A DNA stretch of 64,000 nucleotides, from the NCBI RefSeq assembly GCF_018127785.1, contig NZ_CP072389.1:1178001-1242000 (forward strand), written 5' to 3'. This document shows positions 1 to 9,170 of this stretch, one piece after another. Every line of letters starts with the position of its first letter. Position 1 is the stretch's first letter. A program made the translations under genes and the position numbers. This DNA is from Prevotella scopos JCM 17725. Lineage in GTDB: Bacteria; Bacteroidota; Bacteroidia; Bacteroidales; Bacteroidaceae. The notes beneath the pieces are model-generated. The model was not told the origin of the DNA. It saw only the letters and a program-made list of their open reading frames with translations, and searched no databases.

Positions 1-568
1 GCTTGTCGCTTCCCAATAAGCATAAGATAAGCCCGTCTTTTACACTTTCAAGCGTTTGGTCTTTCATGTATTTGCAGTCAAACATGTCACGTGGGTGCTG
101 GCGGCTGAGGGCAGCTGTAATCTTCCCCCCATAAAGTTGAGAATAAGGAACTATACGTGCCTTACAGCTGGCTTGAAACTCTTCCTTCGCTTTCGGACAG
201 AGTTCCATAATTTCAACCTCTCCAAGTATGCCCCGTTTTGTACCATTTACCTCTATTTTCACCGTAGCGCCATCATGTGTGCACAGCAATTTCCATACTT
301 CGGATTTATGTTCCACATGTATTCCGGGAATGGCACGTTCTATACTTGTTTTCAGTTTTCCGAGATGTTGATTTATCTTTTCCAAACTCGCCGTGCGTGG
401 CTCTATCGGAATATAGGTAAGGTCAATATCAACCGAGTAACGCGGCATATTCTGGTGGAACAGGTTAATAGCCGTACCTCCATGAACAGCAAAGTCCGTT
501 ATCTTGTAAACCAAAGGCAGAATGCGTAGTAACAATGCCACCTGTTTTTTATATTGTTGATCATTCAT
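1..568 (-). CDS. AbiEii-type nucleotidyltransferase toxin (3'-truncated by window edge)
   Basis: This gene runs off the left edge of the window; about 189 N-terminal residues are visible. The start is ATG at 568-566, overlapping the end of the upstream gene (stop at 563-561), which is typical of AbiE pairs. Near residue 24 the protein has HGGTAINLF followed about 10 residues later by R-S-DID, the nucleotidyltransferase signature of the AbiEii/AbiGii family (Gly-rich turn plus metal-binding acidic pair). AbiEii-type proteins are the toxin half of type IV abortive-infection toxin-antitoxin systems and act in the cytoplasm. The neighbour just upstream is the matching AbiEi-like antitoxin. The family is clear; an active toxin is inferred, since the C-terminus is not visible. 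Confidence 0.85.
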   Translation of the reverse strand, partial: MNDQQYKKQVALLLRILPLVYKITDFAVHGGTAINLFHQNMPRYSVDIDLTYIPIEPRTASLEKINQHLGKLKTSIERAIPGIHVEHKSEVWKLLCTHDGATVKIEVNGTKRGILGEVEIMELCPKAKEEFQASCKARIVPYSQLYGGKITAALSRQHPRDMFDCKYMKDQTLESVKDGLILCLLGSDK

Positions 569-1325
569 AATCGTTTAATTCTTTTGGTATAATCATCTTA
601 TATTTGCTGATATATATACCAGATTTGACGAGTTGGAGTTTATGTGTCCCCAAATCTATTTTTGTAAGGTCTAAATCTTCATACCAATAATGCCCCGCTT
701 TCTCAGCCATATATAGAAACAGCCTCTTCATTTTGTAATGTTTTGTGGTTTCCAATAACGATTGGACGACATTCGGACGCAGAGTGGTCAACTGTTCCAT
801 TATATAAAATAGATCCATATAGTTATATTGGCGTGGAGTTAACAACAGACATTCCATAAAGGCCTGCTCAGGGGAGGATATAAGCAGCCTCCAGTCCAAG
901 TATGTTAAAGTTGTTATCTGTGCACTGGTAAACACCTCTGTCTTGAAAAACTTAAATTCACGGTCGAAAACGTCATGCTTCATCCATTGTGGCATTTTAT
1001 CACTTGCCGTTGATACCATTAACAGGGGTTTGCCCATAGGAACATAATGGTTGAAACCCCAAAGCTCCAAAGCAGAATGCGCTGCAACACGAAAACTCTT
1101 TCCTACTTGTTCGTTAAAGGACTGCAAAGCACCAAAAGCGGACAGCGTGTCGCCTGTGCGGTACATGACTCCCTTACATAGAGAGGATAACCAACCGGAA
1201 GAACGATATCTGCTCAACAACTGCCTGGAATAGCCATGCTCTACGAGCCATGTCGCAAACAGCAATCCGTTCTTTTGCCCGGATTGAAGCATTTGGTTTA
1301 TTTTTTTTCCTTTTAGTATACTCAT
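561..1325 (-). CDS. AbiEi-like antitoxin / transcriptional regulator
   Basis: 254 residues, directly upstream of and overlapping the AbiEii-like toxin gene. The N-terminal part has the short winged-helix pattern of AbiEi antitoxins: an alpha-helical start, then R-Y-R-SGWLSSLCKGVMYRTGD near residues 39-58, where a DNA-contacting helix is followed by the conserved 'L..G.Y' type turn. The remainder resembles the C-terminal antitoxin domain. In characterised AbiE pairs this protein represses the operon by binding inverted repeats upstream and neutralises the toxin. A Bacteroidota -7 box (TACCTTTG on the minus strand, 1355-1362) lies 30 bp upstream of the ATG. The call rests on the pairing as much as on the sequence. 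Confidence 0.75.
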   Translation of the reverse strand: MSILKGKKINQMLQSGQKNGLLFATWLVEHGYSRQLLSRYRSSGWLSSLCKGVMYRTGDTLSAFGALQSFNEQVGKSFRVAAHSALELWGFNHYVPMGKPLLMVSTASDKMPQWMKHDVFDREFKFFKTEVFTSAQITTLTYLDWRLLISSPEQAFMECLLLTPRQYNYMDLFYIMEQLTTLRPNVVQSLLETTKHYKMKRLFLYMAEKAGHYWYEDLDLTKIDLGTHKLQLVKSGIYISKYKMIIPKELNDYE

Positions 1326-1354
1326 AGTTTACTTGCTGTAATTAAAACCAACCG

Positions 1355-1362
1355 CAAAGGTA
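1355..1362 (-). promoter_or_regulatory. -7 promoter box of the AbiE pair
   Basis: Minus-strand TACCTTTG matches the Bacteroidota -7 consensus TAnnTTTG, 30 bp from the antitoxin ATG. I see no good -33 TTTG at the normal distance. Related TAGTTTACTTG-like and TAATTACAG-like words flank the box (1325-1440) and could be operator half-sites for autoregulation. Confidence 0.55.
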
Positions 1363-1513
1363 CAAAAGACTTTACTAATTACAGTCGATTGGTTGAATTA
1401 TTTTCCCGAAAGTAAACTAATAGTTGACTTGCAGGATAATATTTCAACCATAGTGAAAAAAAAGAATGAAATAAAAAATGAGCATTTCCAACATACTTGT
1501 ATAGAACTGACTT

Positions 1514-1822
1514 CTACCACCCTTCTCGCTTCCGTACCATTTCATCTATCTCTTCCCGAAGGAAAAGTAACCTGCCATTGGCTTTAAGGTAGGGAATTTT
1601 TCCTGCCCAAACCCAGTTGTATATAGTCTTTTGTTCCACCTTCAAAATTTTGGAGACATCTATGATATCCAAGTATTCGGGTTTCAATGGAGGGTGAATG
1701 GTCGTATCTACTTCCTGTTCCCGTAGGACAAGCAGACGGTCGAGCTTGTCTTCCATATTCTTCAATTTATCAAACAGGCGTTTCTGCCATGCATTTTCTG
1801 GCTGTTGATCTAAGTATGGCAT
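1514..1822 (-). CDS. Small helix-turn-helix (excisionase-type) DNA-binding protein
   Basis: 102 residues. Residues 50-100 form a MerR/excisionase-type 'helix_turn_helix_17' domain: [20 protein letters not shown], then [22 protein letters not shown], the classic pattern of a recognition helix followed by a wing ending in 'K..GR..F....I'. The first 40 residues look like a coiled-coil helix. Proteins of this kind accompany integrases and primases in Bacteroidota integrative elements and act as excision or transcription factors. It overlaps the 3' end of the primase/helicase gene upstream by 13 bp, so it is co-transcribed with it. Confidence 0.8.
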   Translation of the reverse strand: MPYLDQQPENAWQKRLFDKLKNMEDKLDRLLVLREQEVDTTIHPPLKPEYLDIIDVSKILKVEQKTIYNWVWAGKIPYLKANGRLLFLREEIDEMVRKREGW

Positions 1823-3876
1823 AATTCTCCTTTTTGATAATTCCCACTTGTATCTTGTATCAAAATATGCTGCTCTTTCATATAGGCAATATATTTCTTT
1901 GCAGTTCTGTCCTTGATTTCCATTTTGCGCATCAGAACCTCACAAAGTTCTTGGTAAGTGAGCTTGAAAGAATTTCGGAAGGTTTCTTTGACAACGGCAA
2001 TGAGTTCATCAGTCTTGCGCTTTTCCTTGTCCTCTTTAGACTTCTCGCCACGATAGACGTGCATGTCCTCAGCCTTATCCCAGCCGAAAAGCATCATCGG
2101 TACGTCCAACGGACTTCCGTCACGGACTTTCAATGCCTTTACGACCGAGTATTCAGGATTGTCGTCCTTTTCTATGGAGAGAATGCCCGCCGCCTTGCGT
2201 TGAAGTTCCGATCCTATATGCCCACGTAGCTTTATACCATTAGGCACAAAATGAAGCACACAGATGATGCAAGTATTGTATATTCCTGCTAATCGGTAGA
2301 GTTCATCAACAATGGCTATACTTTCCGTTTCATCGTTGGCGGAACGTATTAAGTCGGCTATACCATCTATTACCACAAGATGAATACCTCCATGTTTGTG
2401 GTAAAACAAATCCATACTCTCACGGATAAGTTTCAAGCGGTCCTTGCGTGAGAGCGAGGCTAGATATAGGGAATGGTAAAACTTCGGCACATTTTTCAGT
2501 GAAGCGCGTTGTAAGGTTTTACCCAAGTTTTTATGCAGTTGTGCCTCGGACTGTTCCGTATCGTAGTGTAATACCGCCAAGCCGTTAGGGTTGGGCGTAA
2601 TTTCCAATCCCAATGTCCTCTCGGCAGGTAACCGTTCTGTTCCTAATGTCCCAGTAAGAATGGCAGCCACATAATTACTTTTGCCAGTTCCTTCGCCCCC
2701 TGTAATACAAAGCAGATTATCCTGCGTACCCAGCGGCACACCATTTACTGCTACGATGGACTTTGAAGCATCAGGAGGATTCTCATAGTCTATTTCACAT
2801 GATTGTAGCATCATAATTGTATGGGTATATATACTTGACAGCTTGTCTGTTAACAAAGAAGTTAAATCCTTTGCCGTCTTTCCCAAAGCAAAAAAATCAG
2901 AAATGTCCTTTTCGGTTTTTGTTCCTTGCAAAGAAAGACTCAGACAAAATACATGGTATGGTTCCAACTGCTTGGCCTGCCTCTCTGCTTCTCTTAATCC
3001 GGTTTCATCCGTATCATAAAGCAGAATGATGTGTCGAAATCTTAGTTGCAGGCTTTCGATAATAGGCTCAGGGATGGAGGCTGTTTCACTATTGAAACAG
3101 ATTGCATTAAAATGGTGCGAAGATAATGACAATACATCTTTCTCTCCGCCAGTGATAAATAAAATATCCCCTTTACTTGGTAACTGTTCAAAACCAAAGA
3201 TATAATCCTTCGATTTATCCCCTCCATAAAGGAACCGTAACTTGCTGTTTGGGCGGTATATCTTGACAAAATCGCCCATTACATAACAAAAGATAGGTTC
3301 ATTCTTAGTAGAGGTTAGACTAAAAGGATTCCCTTGATTGGAAATTGTCTCATAACGGAACAGTGACTTCACATGATATTTTTGTAAAACCTTGTCAGTT
3401 ATTCCATAACGTTGCCAATAGGCGATTTCGTCTGCCCTGAAAGGTTGTTCGTATAGCTTGAATATCTTTTTCTTTTCGGAAAGTTCTTCTTTTGCATTGG
3501 TTGATGTTGAAGAAACAAGACGAATGTCCTTGAGAGATTTTGTTTTTCTATTCTCGTCAGTCTTAAAATCCATGGTAATATTGAGATTTAAATCCTGTAT
3601 GATAGTCAATAAGACTTTCTTGAAATCCGATCGAACATCGAGACCAAGCATCGTTGCTGCAAACCAAAAGCAATCACCCGAATATGCCTCGTTCCCAAAA
3701 TCCTTCATGCGGTAGCATTGCGATTTTGTATCAAGGTAGATGTTGCAGGATGCCCGTTTGTCCTTATAAAGTGGATTCCGGAAATTCCGTTTGGGAACGA
3801 AATCAATCGGCATATAGAAACAAAAAATTTCCAGTCCCCTGTTTGTGTGTTCCAATATCTCTTCCTTAATGTTCAT
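1810..3876 (-). CDS. Mobile-element primase/helicase (Toprim plus RecA-like ATPase)
   Basis: 688 residues. The N-terminal ~100 residues resemble the small CHC2-type zinc/primase entry domain, with Cys and His scattered around residues 44-70. A Toprim domain follows: TGGEKD near 242-247 and LLYDTDETG near 285-293 supply the conserved Glu and Asp-x-Asp. A RecA/DnaB-like ATPase lies at about 375-600, with Walker A GGEGTGKS (393-400) and Walker B LVVID (500-504). This architecture is typical of replication proteins of Bacteroidota integrative and mobilizable elements, which prime and unwind the excised circle. It overlaps both neighbours by a few bases, marking one operon. The role is inferred from domain order. 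Confidence 0.8.
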   Translation of the reverse strand: MNIKEEILEHTNRGLEIFCFYMPIDFVPKRNFRNPLYKDKRASCNIYLDTKSQCYRMKDFGNEAYSGDCFWFAATMLGLDVRSDFKKVLLTIIQDLNLNITMDFKTDENRKTKSLKDIRLVSSTSTNAKEELSEKKKIFKLYEQPFRADEIAYWQRYGITDKVLQKYHVKSLFRYETISNQGNPFSLTSTKNEPIFCYVMGDFVKIYRPNSKLRFLYGGDKSKDYIFGFEQLPSKGDILFITGGEKDVLSLSSHHFNAICFNSETASIPEPIIESLQLRFRHIILLYDTDETGLREAERQAKQLEPYHVFCLSLSLQGTKTEKDISDFFALGKTAKDLTSLLTDKLSSIYTHTIMMLQSCEIDYENPPDASKSIVAVNGVPLGTQDNLLCITGGEGTGKSNYVAAILTGTLGTERLPAERTLGLEITPNPNGLAVLHYDTEQSEAQLHKNLGKTLQRASLKNVPKFYHSLYLASLSRKDRLKLIRESMDLFYHKHGGIHLVVIDGIADLIRSANDETESIAIVDELYRLAGIYNTCIICVLHFVPNGIKLRGHIGSELQRKAAGILSIEKDDNPEYSVVKALKVRDGSPLDVPMMLFGWDKAEDMHVYRGEKSKEDKEKRKTDELIAVVKETFRNSFKLTYQELCEVLMRKMEIKDRTAKKYIAYMKEQHILIQDTSGNYQKGELCHT

Positions 3877-4271
3877 AGCTCCTCAAACGAAATTTGTGAG
3901 TCTCCCATATATCCTTTTAGGATACCGTCCTTGTAAGCATTGAGCCTTTGAAGAGCTTCCACTCTACGAAAACCTTTGAAGGAAGCACGTCCCGTCTTGA
4001 TTGCAATATATAATCCTTTGAAAGGATAGACCACATGATTGCAGGAAACATAACGATAAGGGATTACCTGACTGTCTCTCCATCGTGCCAGTGAAGCTCT
4101 GGATATACCGAGAAGGCGCAATACATCAGAAGAGTTCAGTTCAATCTTTTCTTCCAAAACAACATAATTCTGTTTCAGTTCAAGAATGAAGCCTGCAATT
4201 CGATCTATACTTTCTTTCAAGGAATGTATCTCTTCCAAAAGAGTGGCAGAAAGCATGTTATTCTCTGTCAT
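3873..4271 (-). CDS. HTH protein of the mobile element
   Basis: 132 residues. A helical N-terminus (residues 8-45, heptad-like) is followed by a helix-turn-helix at about 45-75: LNSSDVLRLLGISRASLARW, then RDSQVIPYRYV with a short wing. This is the arrangement seen in small DNA-binding proteins next to primases of Bacteroidota mobile elements. It overlaps the next gene downstream (ATGA-type junction) and the one upstream by 14 bp, so it belongs to the same transcription unit. It might be an excisionase or a copy-control regulator; the sequence does not distinguish these. Confidence 0.65.
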   Translation of the reverse strand: MTENNMLSATLLEEIHSLKESIDRIAGFILELKQNYVVLEEKIELNSSDVLRLLGISRASLARWRDSQVIPYRYVSCNHVVYPFKGLYIAIKTGRASFKGFRRVEALQRLNAYKDGILKGYMGDSQISFEEL

Positions 4272-4737
4272 TATGCATCAGTTTTTTAATAAGTTTCTCA
4301 ATAGCTTCCATCATATCTCGAAATTCAGACATATTATTTTGTTTTTTTACTATACGGTTGGCTAGAAATATGATATGCTGAATCATTCTTTTGTGATCTA
4401 CATGACAGAGCTTGTTCAATAAAAAGATGAGATCTTCTTTTTCAATTGTAAAGAAACTATGGTCTTTATCTTCAGTGGTATGCACCAAAGATTCTATCAT
4501 TCCTTTGGGAAGATGCAAAAGAAGCACATCCATATCGAATGCGGAGGCACATTTGGTATAGGTCTCAATTCTCAAATCCGTCTGCATCTTACAATGTTTC
4601 CTAAAATTGGAATACTCCATGCCGGCACCTTGGGCTCGCATCTTGCTGTTATCGCAAGAAGACAGCATGGTTTCAAGAGTGGGAAGCACGATAAACAAGC
4701 GTCCCTCTCCCTTTTGAGGTATCATCTTCTTATCCAT
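4258..4737 (-). CDS. Hypothetical protein, first gene of the mobile-element operon
   Basis: 159 residues, charged and mainly helical, with no signal peptide or membrane segment. I do not recognise a family. Its last codons overlap the HTH gene by 14 bp, so translational coupling is likely. It is the promoter-proximal member of a four-gene minus-strand operon (this gene, HTH, primase/helicase, excisionase-like HTH), a position often held in Bacteroidota integrative elements by a small protein of unknown function upstream of the primase. A pair of Cys residues and a His-rich stretch near residues 115-125 are visible but form no motif that I know. Confidence 0.6.
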   Translation of the reverse strand: MDKKMIPQKGEGRLFIVLPTLETMLSSCDNSKMRAQGAGMEYSNFRKHCKMQTDLRIETYTKCASAFDMDVLLLHLPKGMIESLVHTTEDKDHSFFTIEKEDLIFLLNKLCHVDHKRMIQHIIFLANRIVKKQNNMSEFRDMMEAIEKLIKKLMHNDRE

Positions 4738-4867
4738 TTTGTGTATTTAATTGATTTCCAAGTGCAAAGTTCTAAAGAAATAAACCTTTTTTTAGAATAT
4801 TAGATTGCCAATGTTGGTAATATGATACCATTTGCAATTTTAATTGCTTTTCTACGGCATAGACCAT

Positions 4868-4918
4868 CAGTGCACGGTGCAAGTCCCTTTTATATATAAG
4901 GACTTGCACCGTGCACTG
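4868..4918. repeat. Perfect 19-bp inverted repeat with AT-rich 13-bp loop
   Basis: Arms 4868-4886 (CAGTGCACGGTGCAAGTCC) and 4900-4918 are exact reverse complements; the loop is AT-only apart from its first base. It sits between the last mobile-element gene and the element boundary. No T-run follows, so it is not a standard terminator. Candidate roles are a replication or mobilization origin, a recombination-directionality site, or an operator. An ORF across it on the minus strand is a by-product of the palindrome. Confidence 0.85.
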
Positions 4919-4958
4919 AAATTGTAGCCAGAATTTTTCTAAAAGATTTTCACTCAAA

Positions 4959-4992
4959 TATTTGGCAGTAGTTCATTTTTTATGTACCTTTG
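4959..4992 (+). promoter_or_regulatory. Strong Bacteroidota promoter without a following gene
   Basis: TTTG near 4959-4962, then about 20 bp, then TACCTTTG at 4985-4992: a near-consensus promoter reading rightward. No open reading frame follows before the terminator at 5163-5190. The predicted start is about 4999. Confidence 0.65.
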
Positions 4993-4998
4993 TACCCG

Positions 4999-5190
4999 AA
5001 ATGACATAGCTGATGTCAGGAGAGCAAATTATTTAAGTACTCTCAAAATACTCTATTGAGGCTACAAATTGGCTACATAGAAGAAAGAGAGTGATAAAAA
5101 TAGTTGTGATACAGAGTGTTACAGAAACAAGTTCGAGTTTCGTACGCACCGCTGAAATCAGAAACCTTGGCGATGAGCCAAGGTTTTTTT
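4999..5190 (+). ncRNA. Possible ~190-nt untranslated transcript, or attachment-site remnant
   Basis: This interval lies between a strong promoter and a rho-independent terminator and has no coding potential. It contains a short hairpin (GACAT/ATGTC near 5004-5018). Near 5132-5154 is a stretch that looks like the T-loop and 3' end of a tRNA (GTTCGAGT, then TTCGTACGCACC). Two readings fit: a small RNA gene, or the duplicated 3' end of a tRNA used as attachment site by the adjacent mobile element, with the tRNA's terminator retained. I could not build a complete cloverleaf, so I do not call a tRNA. Confidence 0.35.
5163..5190 (+). terminator. Rho-independent terminator
   Basis: Arms AACCTTGGC (5163-5171) and GCCAAGGTT (5177-5185) with loop GATGA, followed by a T-run to 5190. 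Confidence 0.85.
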
Positions 5191-5208
5191 GTTTTAGGGT
5201 TATTGGCC

Positions 5209-5271
5209 TAGTTAGTCTAGTTATCCTAGGCATCCTAGTTAACCTAGGCATCCTAGTTATCCTAGCTACCC
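5209..5271. repeat. Seven tandem 9-bp repeats (TAGnnAnCC type)
   Basis: Units of exactly 9 bp: TAGTTAGTC, TAGTTATCC, TAGGCATCC, TAGTTAACC, TAGGCATCC, TAGTTATCC, TAGCTACCC. They sit between the terminator at 5190 and the hutD-like gene. A short microsatellite with period 9 is directly visible; no function is evident. Confidence 0.85.
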
Positions 5272-5338
5272 ATCCCCCCACCCCCTACAAAAAGGGTGAC
5301 AATCGAGTGGCAAAAAAACAATCAGAAAAAGAAATAAC

Positions 5339-5851
5339 ATGGAAATAATCAGAAAAGAAAGCTATCAGACAACCACTTGGAAAGGTGGTATCACACGACA
5401 GATTTTTATCTCCCCTGCTAACGGCGACCTCTCTACACGCCATTTCGACCTGCGCGTGTCATCAGCAATCATCGACAGTACGGAGAGCGCCTTCTCCGAC
5501 TTCACGGGCTTCACACGCTACATCCTACCTTTAGAAGGCGACATCACCTTATATAAAGACAGCGTGCAAATACCACTATCACACAACGCCTTATATCAGT
5601 TTGAGGGTGATGAAACCATTCATTCTGTGAATACACAAGGCGCCGTGGATTTCAATATCATCGTGCGACATGGAATAGCCGTCGAGCCGGGCATCTTCCA
5701 AGACACCCACTTCCCTACCCCTCGCCCAAGACTTGTCTTTGCCCTTGAAGACTGTATGATTGATGACCTATACCTCGCCAAACACGATACTGCCCTCATC
5801 ACAGAGCCATTTCACCTAAAGGGAAAAGCCATCGTAGTTGCTTACAGCTGA
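5339..5851 (+). CDS. HutD/Ves family protein
   Basis: 170 residues, cytoplasmic. The N-terminal TTTWKGGITRQIF (residues 11-23) matches the conserved W-x-GG-T start of the HutD/Ves (DUF886) family, a bicupin-like fold. Family members occur beside histidine-utilisation genes or as the cold-induced Ves protein; the biochemical role is not settled. Length fits the family (about 180). No hut genes are nearby, so a link to histidine breakdown is not supported here. The start ATG is preceded by an A-rich stretch as usual in Bacteroidota. Confidence 0.75.
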   Translation: MEIIRKESYQTTTWKGGITRQIFISPANGDLSTRHFDLRVSSAIIDSTESAFSDFTGFTRYILPLEGDITLYKDSVQIPLSHNALYQFEGDETIHSVNTQGAVDFNIIVRHGIAVEPGIFQDTHFPTPRPRLVFALEDCMIDDLYLAKHDTALITEPFHLKGKAIVVAYS

Positions 5852-5956
5852 CAGAATGCGGGTAATTCATAATTATGAATACTATGTAACACACAGGTTA
5901 ACATATATTTAAGAAAAAAACAACCCGCAATTTGGCATACATTATAGAAAAACAAC

Positions 5957-5964
5957 TACCTTTG
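5957..5964 (+). promoter_or_regulatory. -7 promoter box upstream of the C10 protease
   Basis: TACCTTTG matches TAnnTTTG, with TTTG about 22 bp upstream (5932-5935). It implies a 5' untranslated leader of about 195 nt before the chosen start at 6164. The leader (5971-6163) has no other obvious feature. Confidence 0.55.
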
Positions 5965-6163
5965 CAATCGAAACCTAATCTAGTGTTTATAAATCTCTTA
6001 TTCATATAAAAGCCTTGCGCTTACCTCTGAAAAGAGGTATTAACTTAAATCACTACTATAGGGATTACTGCCCGACATATTCCCCTACAACGCTTGGGAA
6101 GGAATGAAGGCGAGTACAATGTACTTCTTTGAATCTATATATCCTTTACATAATAATATCGCT

Positions 6164-9079
6164 ATGAAAAGATTATTACTATCAGTAATGTTGTTGTTAG
6201 CATTTTGCATGGTCGATGCACGACCTATACAGCAGTCAGAGGCGCTGCGACTAGCAACACAGTTTATGAAAAAATGGACTAAGAAACCTGTCATGCGCAT
6301 GGTTTCCATTACGTCATTACCTCATGGAGCAAGAGGGAGGAGTGGACAGGAGCCTTTCTACATCTACAACAATGAGAAAGGAAAGGGTTTCGTAATCGTG
6401 TCAGGTGATGACGCCGTGGGTACCATCCTGGCTTACTCTGACAAAGGTTCATTCTCTTTCAAGGATGCACCAGAGAACCTCCGCTTCTGGATGGAGGCTT
6501 ATGCGAAACGTGTTCGGGCTATCACCGCACATGATGCGCCTGAAGAGACAGAAACTGATACGCCACAACCTGTTGTCAAGCCACTCTTGGGAGAGATTAA
6601 CTGGGGACAGGACGAACCTTATAATAATGATGGACCAACATGGTCGGAAGATTCCGAGACACATCATTACTACGTCGGTTGTGTTGCTACGGCTACTGCT
6701 CAAATCATGCGTTACTACAAGTGGCCAGTACACGGAACGGGAAGTCACACCTATAACGCATCAATCTCTGACATAAACGGGAAAGAAACGAACAAAAAGT
6801 TAACCTTGTCAGCTGATTTCAGCAAGGATACCTACGAGTGGGACAAGATGCTACCGAACTATTCTACGATGACCTACACTGCTGAACAAGCTAAGGCAGT
6901 GGCACTCCTGAATGCCCATGTAGCTATCTCTGTCAATATGGATTATAGTCCAACGGGAAGTGGTGCCTACTCACCAATGGTTCCTTATGCCTTGCGAACC
7001 TTCTTCGGTTACGACAAATCGATTCGTTATGTCAAGCGCGAACATTGTCCGACAAGCGAATGGATAGCACTGATAAAGAACGAACTCAACGCTGGCAGAC
7101 CTGTTTACTATTCGGCTACATCAGAAGACGGACAGGGCGGTCATGCCTTTGTTTGTGATGGTTACGACAGCAGGGACTTTGTTCATATCAACTGGGGATG
7201 GCATGGCGAGAGCAATGGTTACTTCATGGTTAACCACATGAATCCCGCCAAACTCGGCATTGGGGCTGACAAGAGCGGCTTCAATATAGAACAGGAAATC
7301 ATCATCAACATCAAACCTGCGGAGGCAAGTACGAATGAAACGTATTACCCTATCAGCTCACCAACCCGACTGAGTTTGATGTTGTTTAATGATAACACGA
7401 CAATTAAAAAATCAATGTCACTGGCTTGCTACATCGAGAACTATGACGTTGACCCTGTGAAGACAGATGTAACGGCTGTCTTAATGAAGAATGACGAGAT
7501 TGTAAAGTATCTGAAAGAAGATAAGCTTTCGCTCACGGGTTATAACGATGGTAAGGCTGGCTTCAAGTATTACATAATGCGCGATATTCCTTTGGACGCA
7601 ACGGGTGTTGAGGATGGCGAGTATAAGGTATGCTTTGCTGTGCGCCCTGAAGGACACAGCCAATGGACAATCCTCCGTCACCCTATCGGCTACCCAGCTT
7701 ATGGCAGTGTGAAGGTTGAAAAGGGTATGATTGTCCGTAACCTGGAATATAAGCCACTGCCAAAGGTGAAACTACTGACCAAAATCAACTTTGATGGCGA
7801 CCTCTATGCAGATGGTGCTGCGCTTGTGAATGTAAGATTACAAAACCTCGGTAAGGATTTCAGCCTTAGCAAGTTAATCTTTAAGTTCACCTCCCTCGAC
7901 AATCCGCAGAAGGTATTCCTTAGCGACACCATCGCAGCCAATGTTTATAATGAATCAACAGAGGACTTACAGATGGTATTTGCCCTTCCTGAGAAACTTA
8001 CAGCAGGTAAGTATAAGGTGCAGCTTTATCATGAGAAGTTTGACAAAATTATGTTTGATGACAGTGAGGTGGGCACGACGAAGGTTGAAGTGCTGCCAGC
8101 CGTTACCGAACCATTGTTGCGTCAGGTATCAGAGATGGGATGGCTGAATGCCGAGACCAAGGGACAGGACCCTATCCTTCAGGGCAAGAAGATTGTGCTG
8201 GCTTGTGACGTCCGCAACTATGGTAAGGACGGAATGGCAAGTGTTGTGTCTTACTTCAAAAACACGACAACCGACAAGGAGTATGTCTTCATGCAGGAAA
8301 CGAAGGAACTAGAGAAGGGCGCAATGGAAACCATGAAGTTCTATAAGGATTTACCACTGGAGCCTGGCACCTATAAGGTGGGAACTAAATACCTGAGCCA
8401 GTCTGGTCTTGTAGATATCGCATCTTCCTACGAACCAGCAACAGTCGTCGTAGAGAAGAACCCCGACACGAAGTTAGAATGTACAGCCTTCGACTTCCCA
8501 ACAGAATTGGTTTTGGGCGAGACGGCGACAGGTTCTTATTCCGTTAAAGCCCTTAAGGACCTTAAGAATGCTCTTGTCAAAGTCGCCTTACGTACGTTTA
8601 CAGGTCGTGGTGGTGAGCTGATTACACTGACAAGGCTGACGGCAAAGGCAAATGATGTGGCGAATGGCAAACTGACTTATACACCGAAGGAGGGCAAAAT
8701 AGCTCCAGGTCTTTATCTGATGCAACTCACATGTAAGGAAGGCTTTGGTAAAGGCTCGGTCGATGAAGCTGCATCGGGTTATGATAATTACTATCGCATT
8801 GTGCGGGTTGTCAACTCAACTAATGGCATCAAGACAGTTGACAACAATGCGTTAGTAGCAGGTGTGAAGATTTGGACAGAGGCCAATAAACTTCGCTTAC
8901 AACCTGAATCAGAGTCTATTAACGTACGTGAAGTAAGCATCTACACTACTTCGGGTTTGTTGCTGAAGCGTACAGTAGGCGAGGTTAACGAGGTTGAGAT
9001 GCCAAAGGTAGCTGGTAACTATATCTTGAAGGTTGTGACAAACAAGGGTATTGTCGTAAAGAAATTCTTGGTCGATTAA
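6164..9079 (+). CDS. Secreted C10 (streptopain/interpain-like) cysteine protease with T9SS sorting domain
   Basis: 971 residues from the ATG at 6164, chosen over an ATG 60 bp upstream because it begins a clean signal peptide (MKRLLLSVMLLLAFC, cleavage near residue 20). A Spi-type propeptide follows, then the C10 catalytic domain: Cys173 in YVGCVATATAQIM, His327 in GGHAFVCDGYD, and the trailing HINWGWHG that completes the oxyanion/Trp region. Residues ~400-880 are Ig-like beta repeats. The last ~75 residues form a type A C-terminal sorting domain, so the enzyme should cross the outer membrane by type IX secretion. It is similar in size and design to interpain A of P. intermedia, which degrades haem proteins and complement. 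Substrate is inferred. Confidence 0.92.
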   Translation: MKRLLLSVMLLLAFCMVDARPIQQSEALRLATQFMKKWTKKPVMRMVSITSLPHGARGRSGQEPFYIYNNEKGKGFVIVSGDDAVGTILAYSDKGSFSFKDAPENLRFWMEAYAKRVRAITAHDAPEETETDTPQPVVKPLLGEINWGQDEPYNNDGPTWSEDSETHHYYVGCVATATAQIMRYYKWPVHGTGSHTYNASISDINGKETNKKLTLSADFSKDTYEWDKMLPNYSTMTYTAEQAKAVALLNAHVAISVNMDYSPTGSGAYSPMVPYALRTFFGYDKSIRYVKREHCPTSEWIALIKNELNAGRPVYYSATSEDGQGGHAFVCDGYDSRDFVHINWGWHGESNGYFMVNHMNPAKLGIGADKSGFNIEQEIIINIKPAEASTNETYYPISSPTRLSLMLFNDNTTIKKSMSLACYIENYDVDPVKTDVTAVLMKNDEIVKYLKEDKLSLTGYNDGKAGFKYYIMRDIPLDATGVEDGEYKVCFAVRPEGHSQWTILRHPIGYPAYGSVKVEKGMIVRNLEYKPLPKVKLLTKINFDGDLYADGAALVNVRLQNLGKDFSLSKLIFKFTSLDNPQKVFLSDTIAANVYNESTEDLQMVFALPEKLTAGKYKVQLYHEKFDKIMFDDSEVGTTKVEVLPAVTEPLLRQVSEMGWLNAETKGQDPILQGKKIVLACDVRNYGKDGMASVVSYFKNTTTDKEYVFMQETKELEKGAMETMKFYKDLPLEPGTYKVGTKYLSQSGLVDIASSYEPATVVVEKNPDTKLECTAFDFPTELVLGETATGSYSVKALKDLKNALVKVALRTFTGRGGELITLTRLTAKANDVANGKLTYTPKEGKIAPGLYLMQLTCKEGFGKGSVDEAASGYDNYYRIVRVVNSTNGIKTVDNNALVAGVKIWTEANKLRLQPESESINVREVSIYTTSGLLLKRTVGEVNEVEMPKVAGNYILKVVTNKGIVVKKFLVD

Positions 9080-9085
9080 ACCTTA

Positions 9086-9126
9086 AAAAGGCTCTGAGCA
9101 ATCTCTGTGACTGCTCGGAGCCTTTT
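9086..9126 (+). terminator. Terminator of the C10 protease gene
   Basis: AAAAGGCTCTGAGCA (9086-9100) pairs with TGCTCGGAGCCTTTT (9112-9126) with one G-T wobble; it starts 7 bp after the stop codon. Confidence 0.85.
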
Positions 9127-9170
9127 CTGTTACTCCTTCAATGCTTATGGGATACCTGTCCCAAGGCTTT

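Noticed and set aside
4772-4957. 61-residue minus-strand ORF
   Set aside because: It spans the 19-bp perfect palindrome, so its middle is just the two arms translated; no homology features.
5132-5154. tRNA gene
   Set aside because: Only a T-loop-like and 3'-end-like stretch is visible; no D- or anticodon arm can be formed upstream.
5033-5281. Minus-strand ORF with repeated Arg-Met-Pro/Leu-Thr
   Set aside because: It is a translation of the 9-bp repeats and terminator region.
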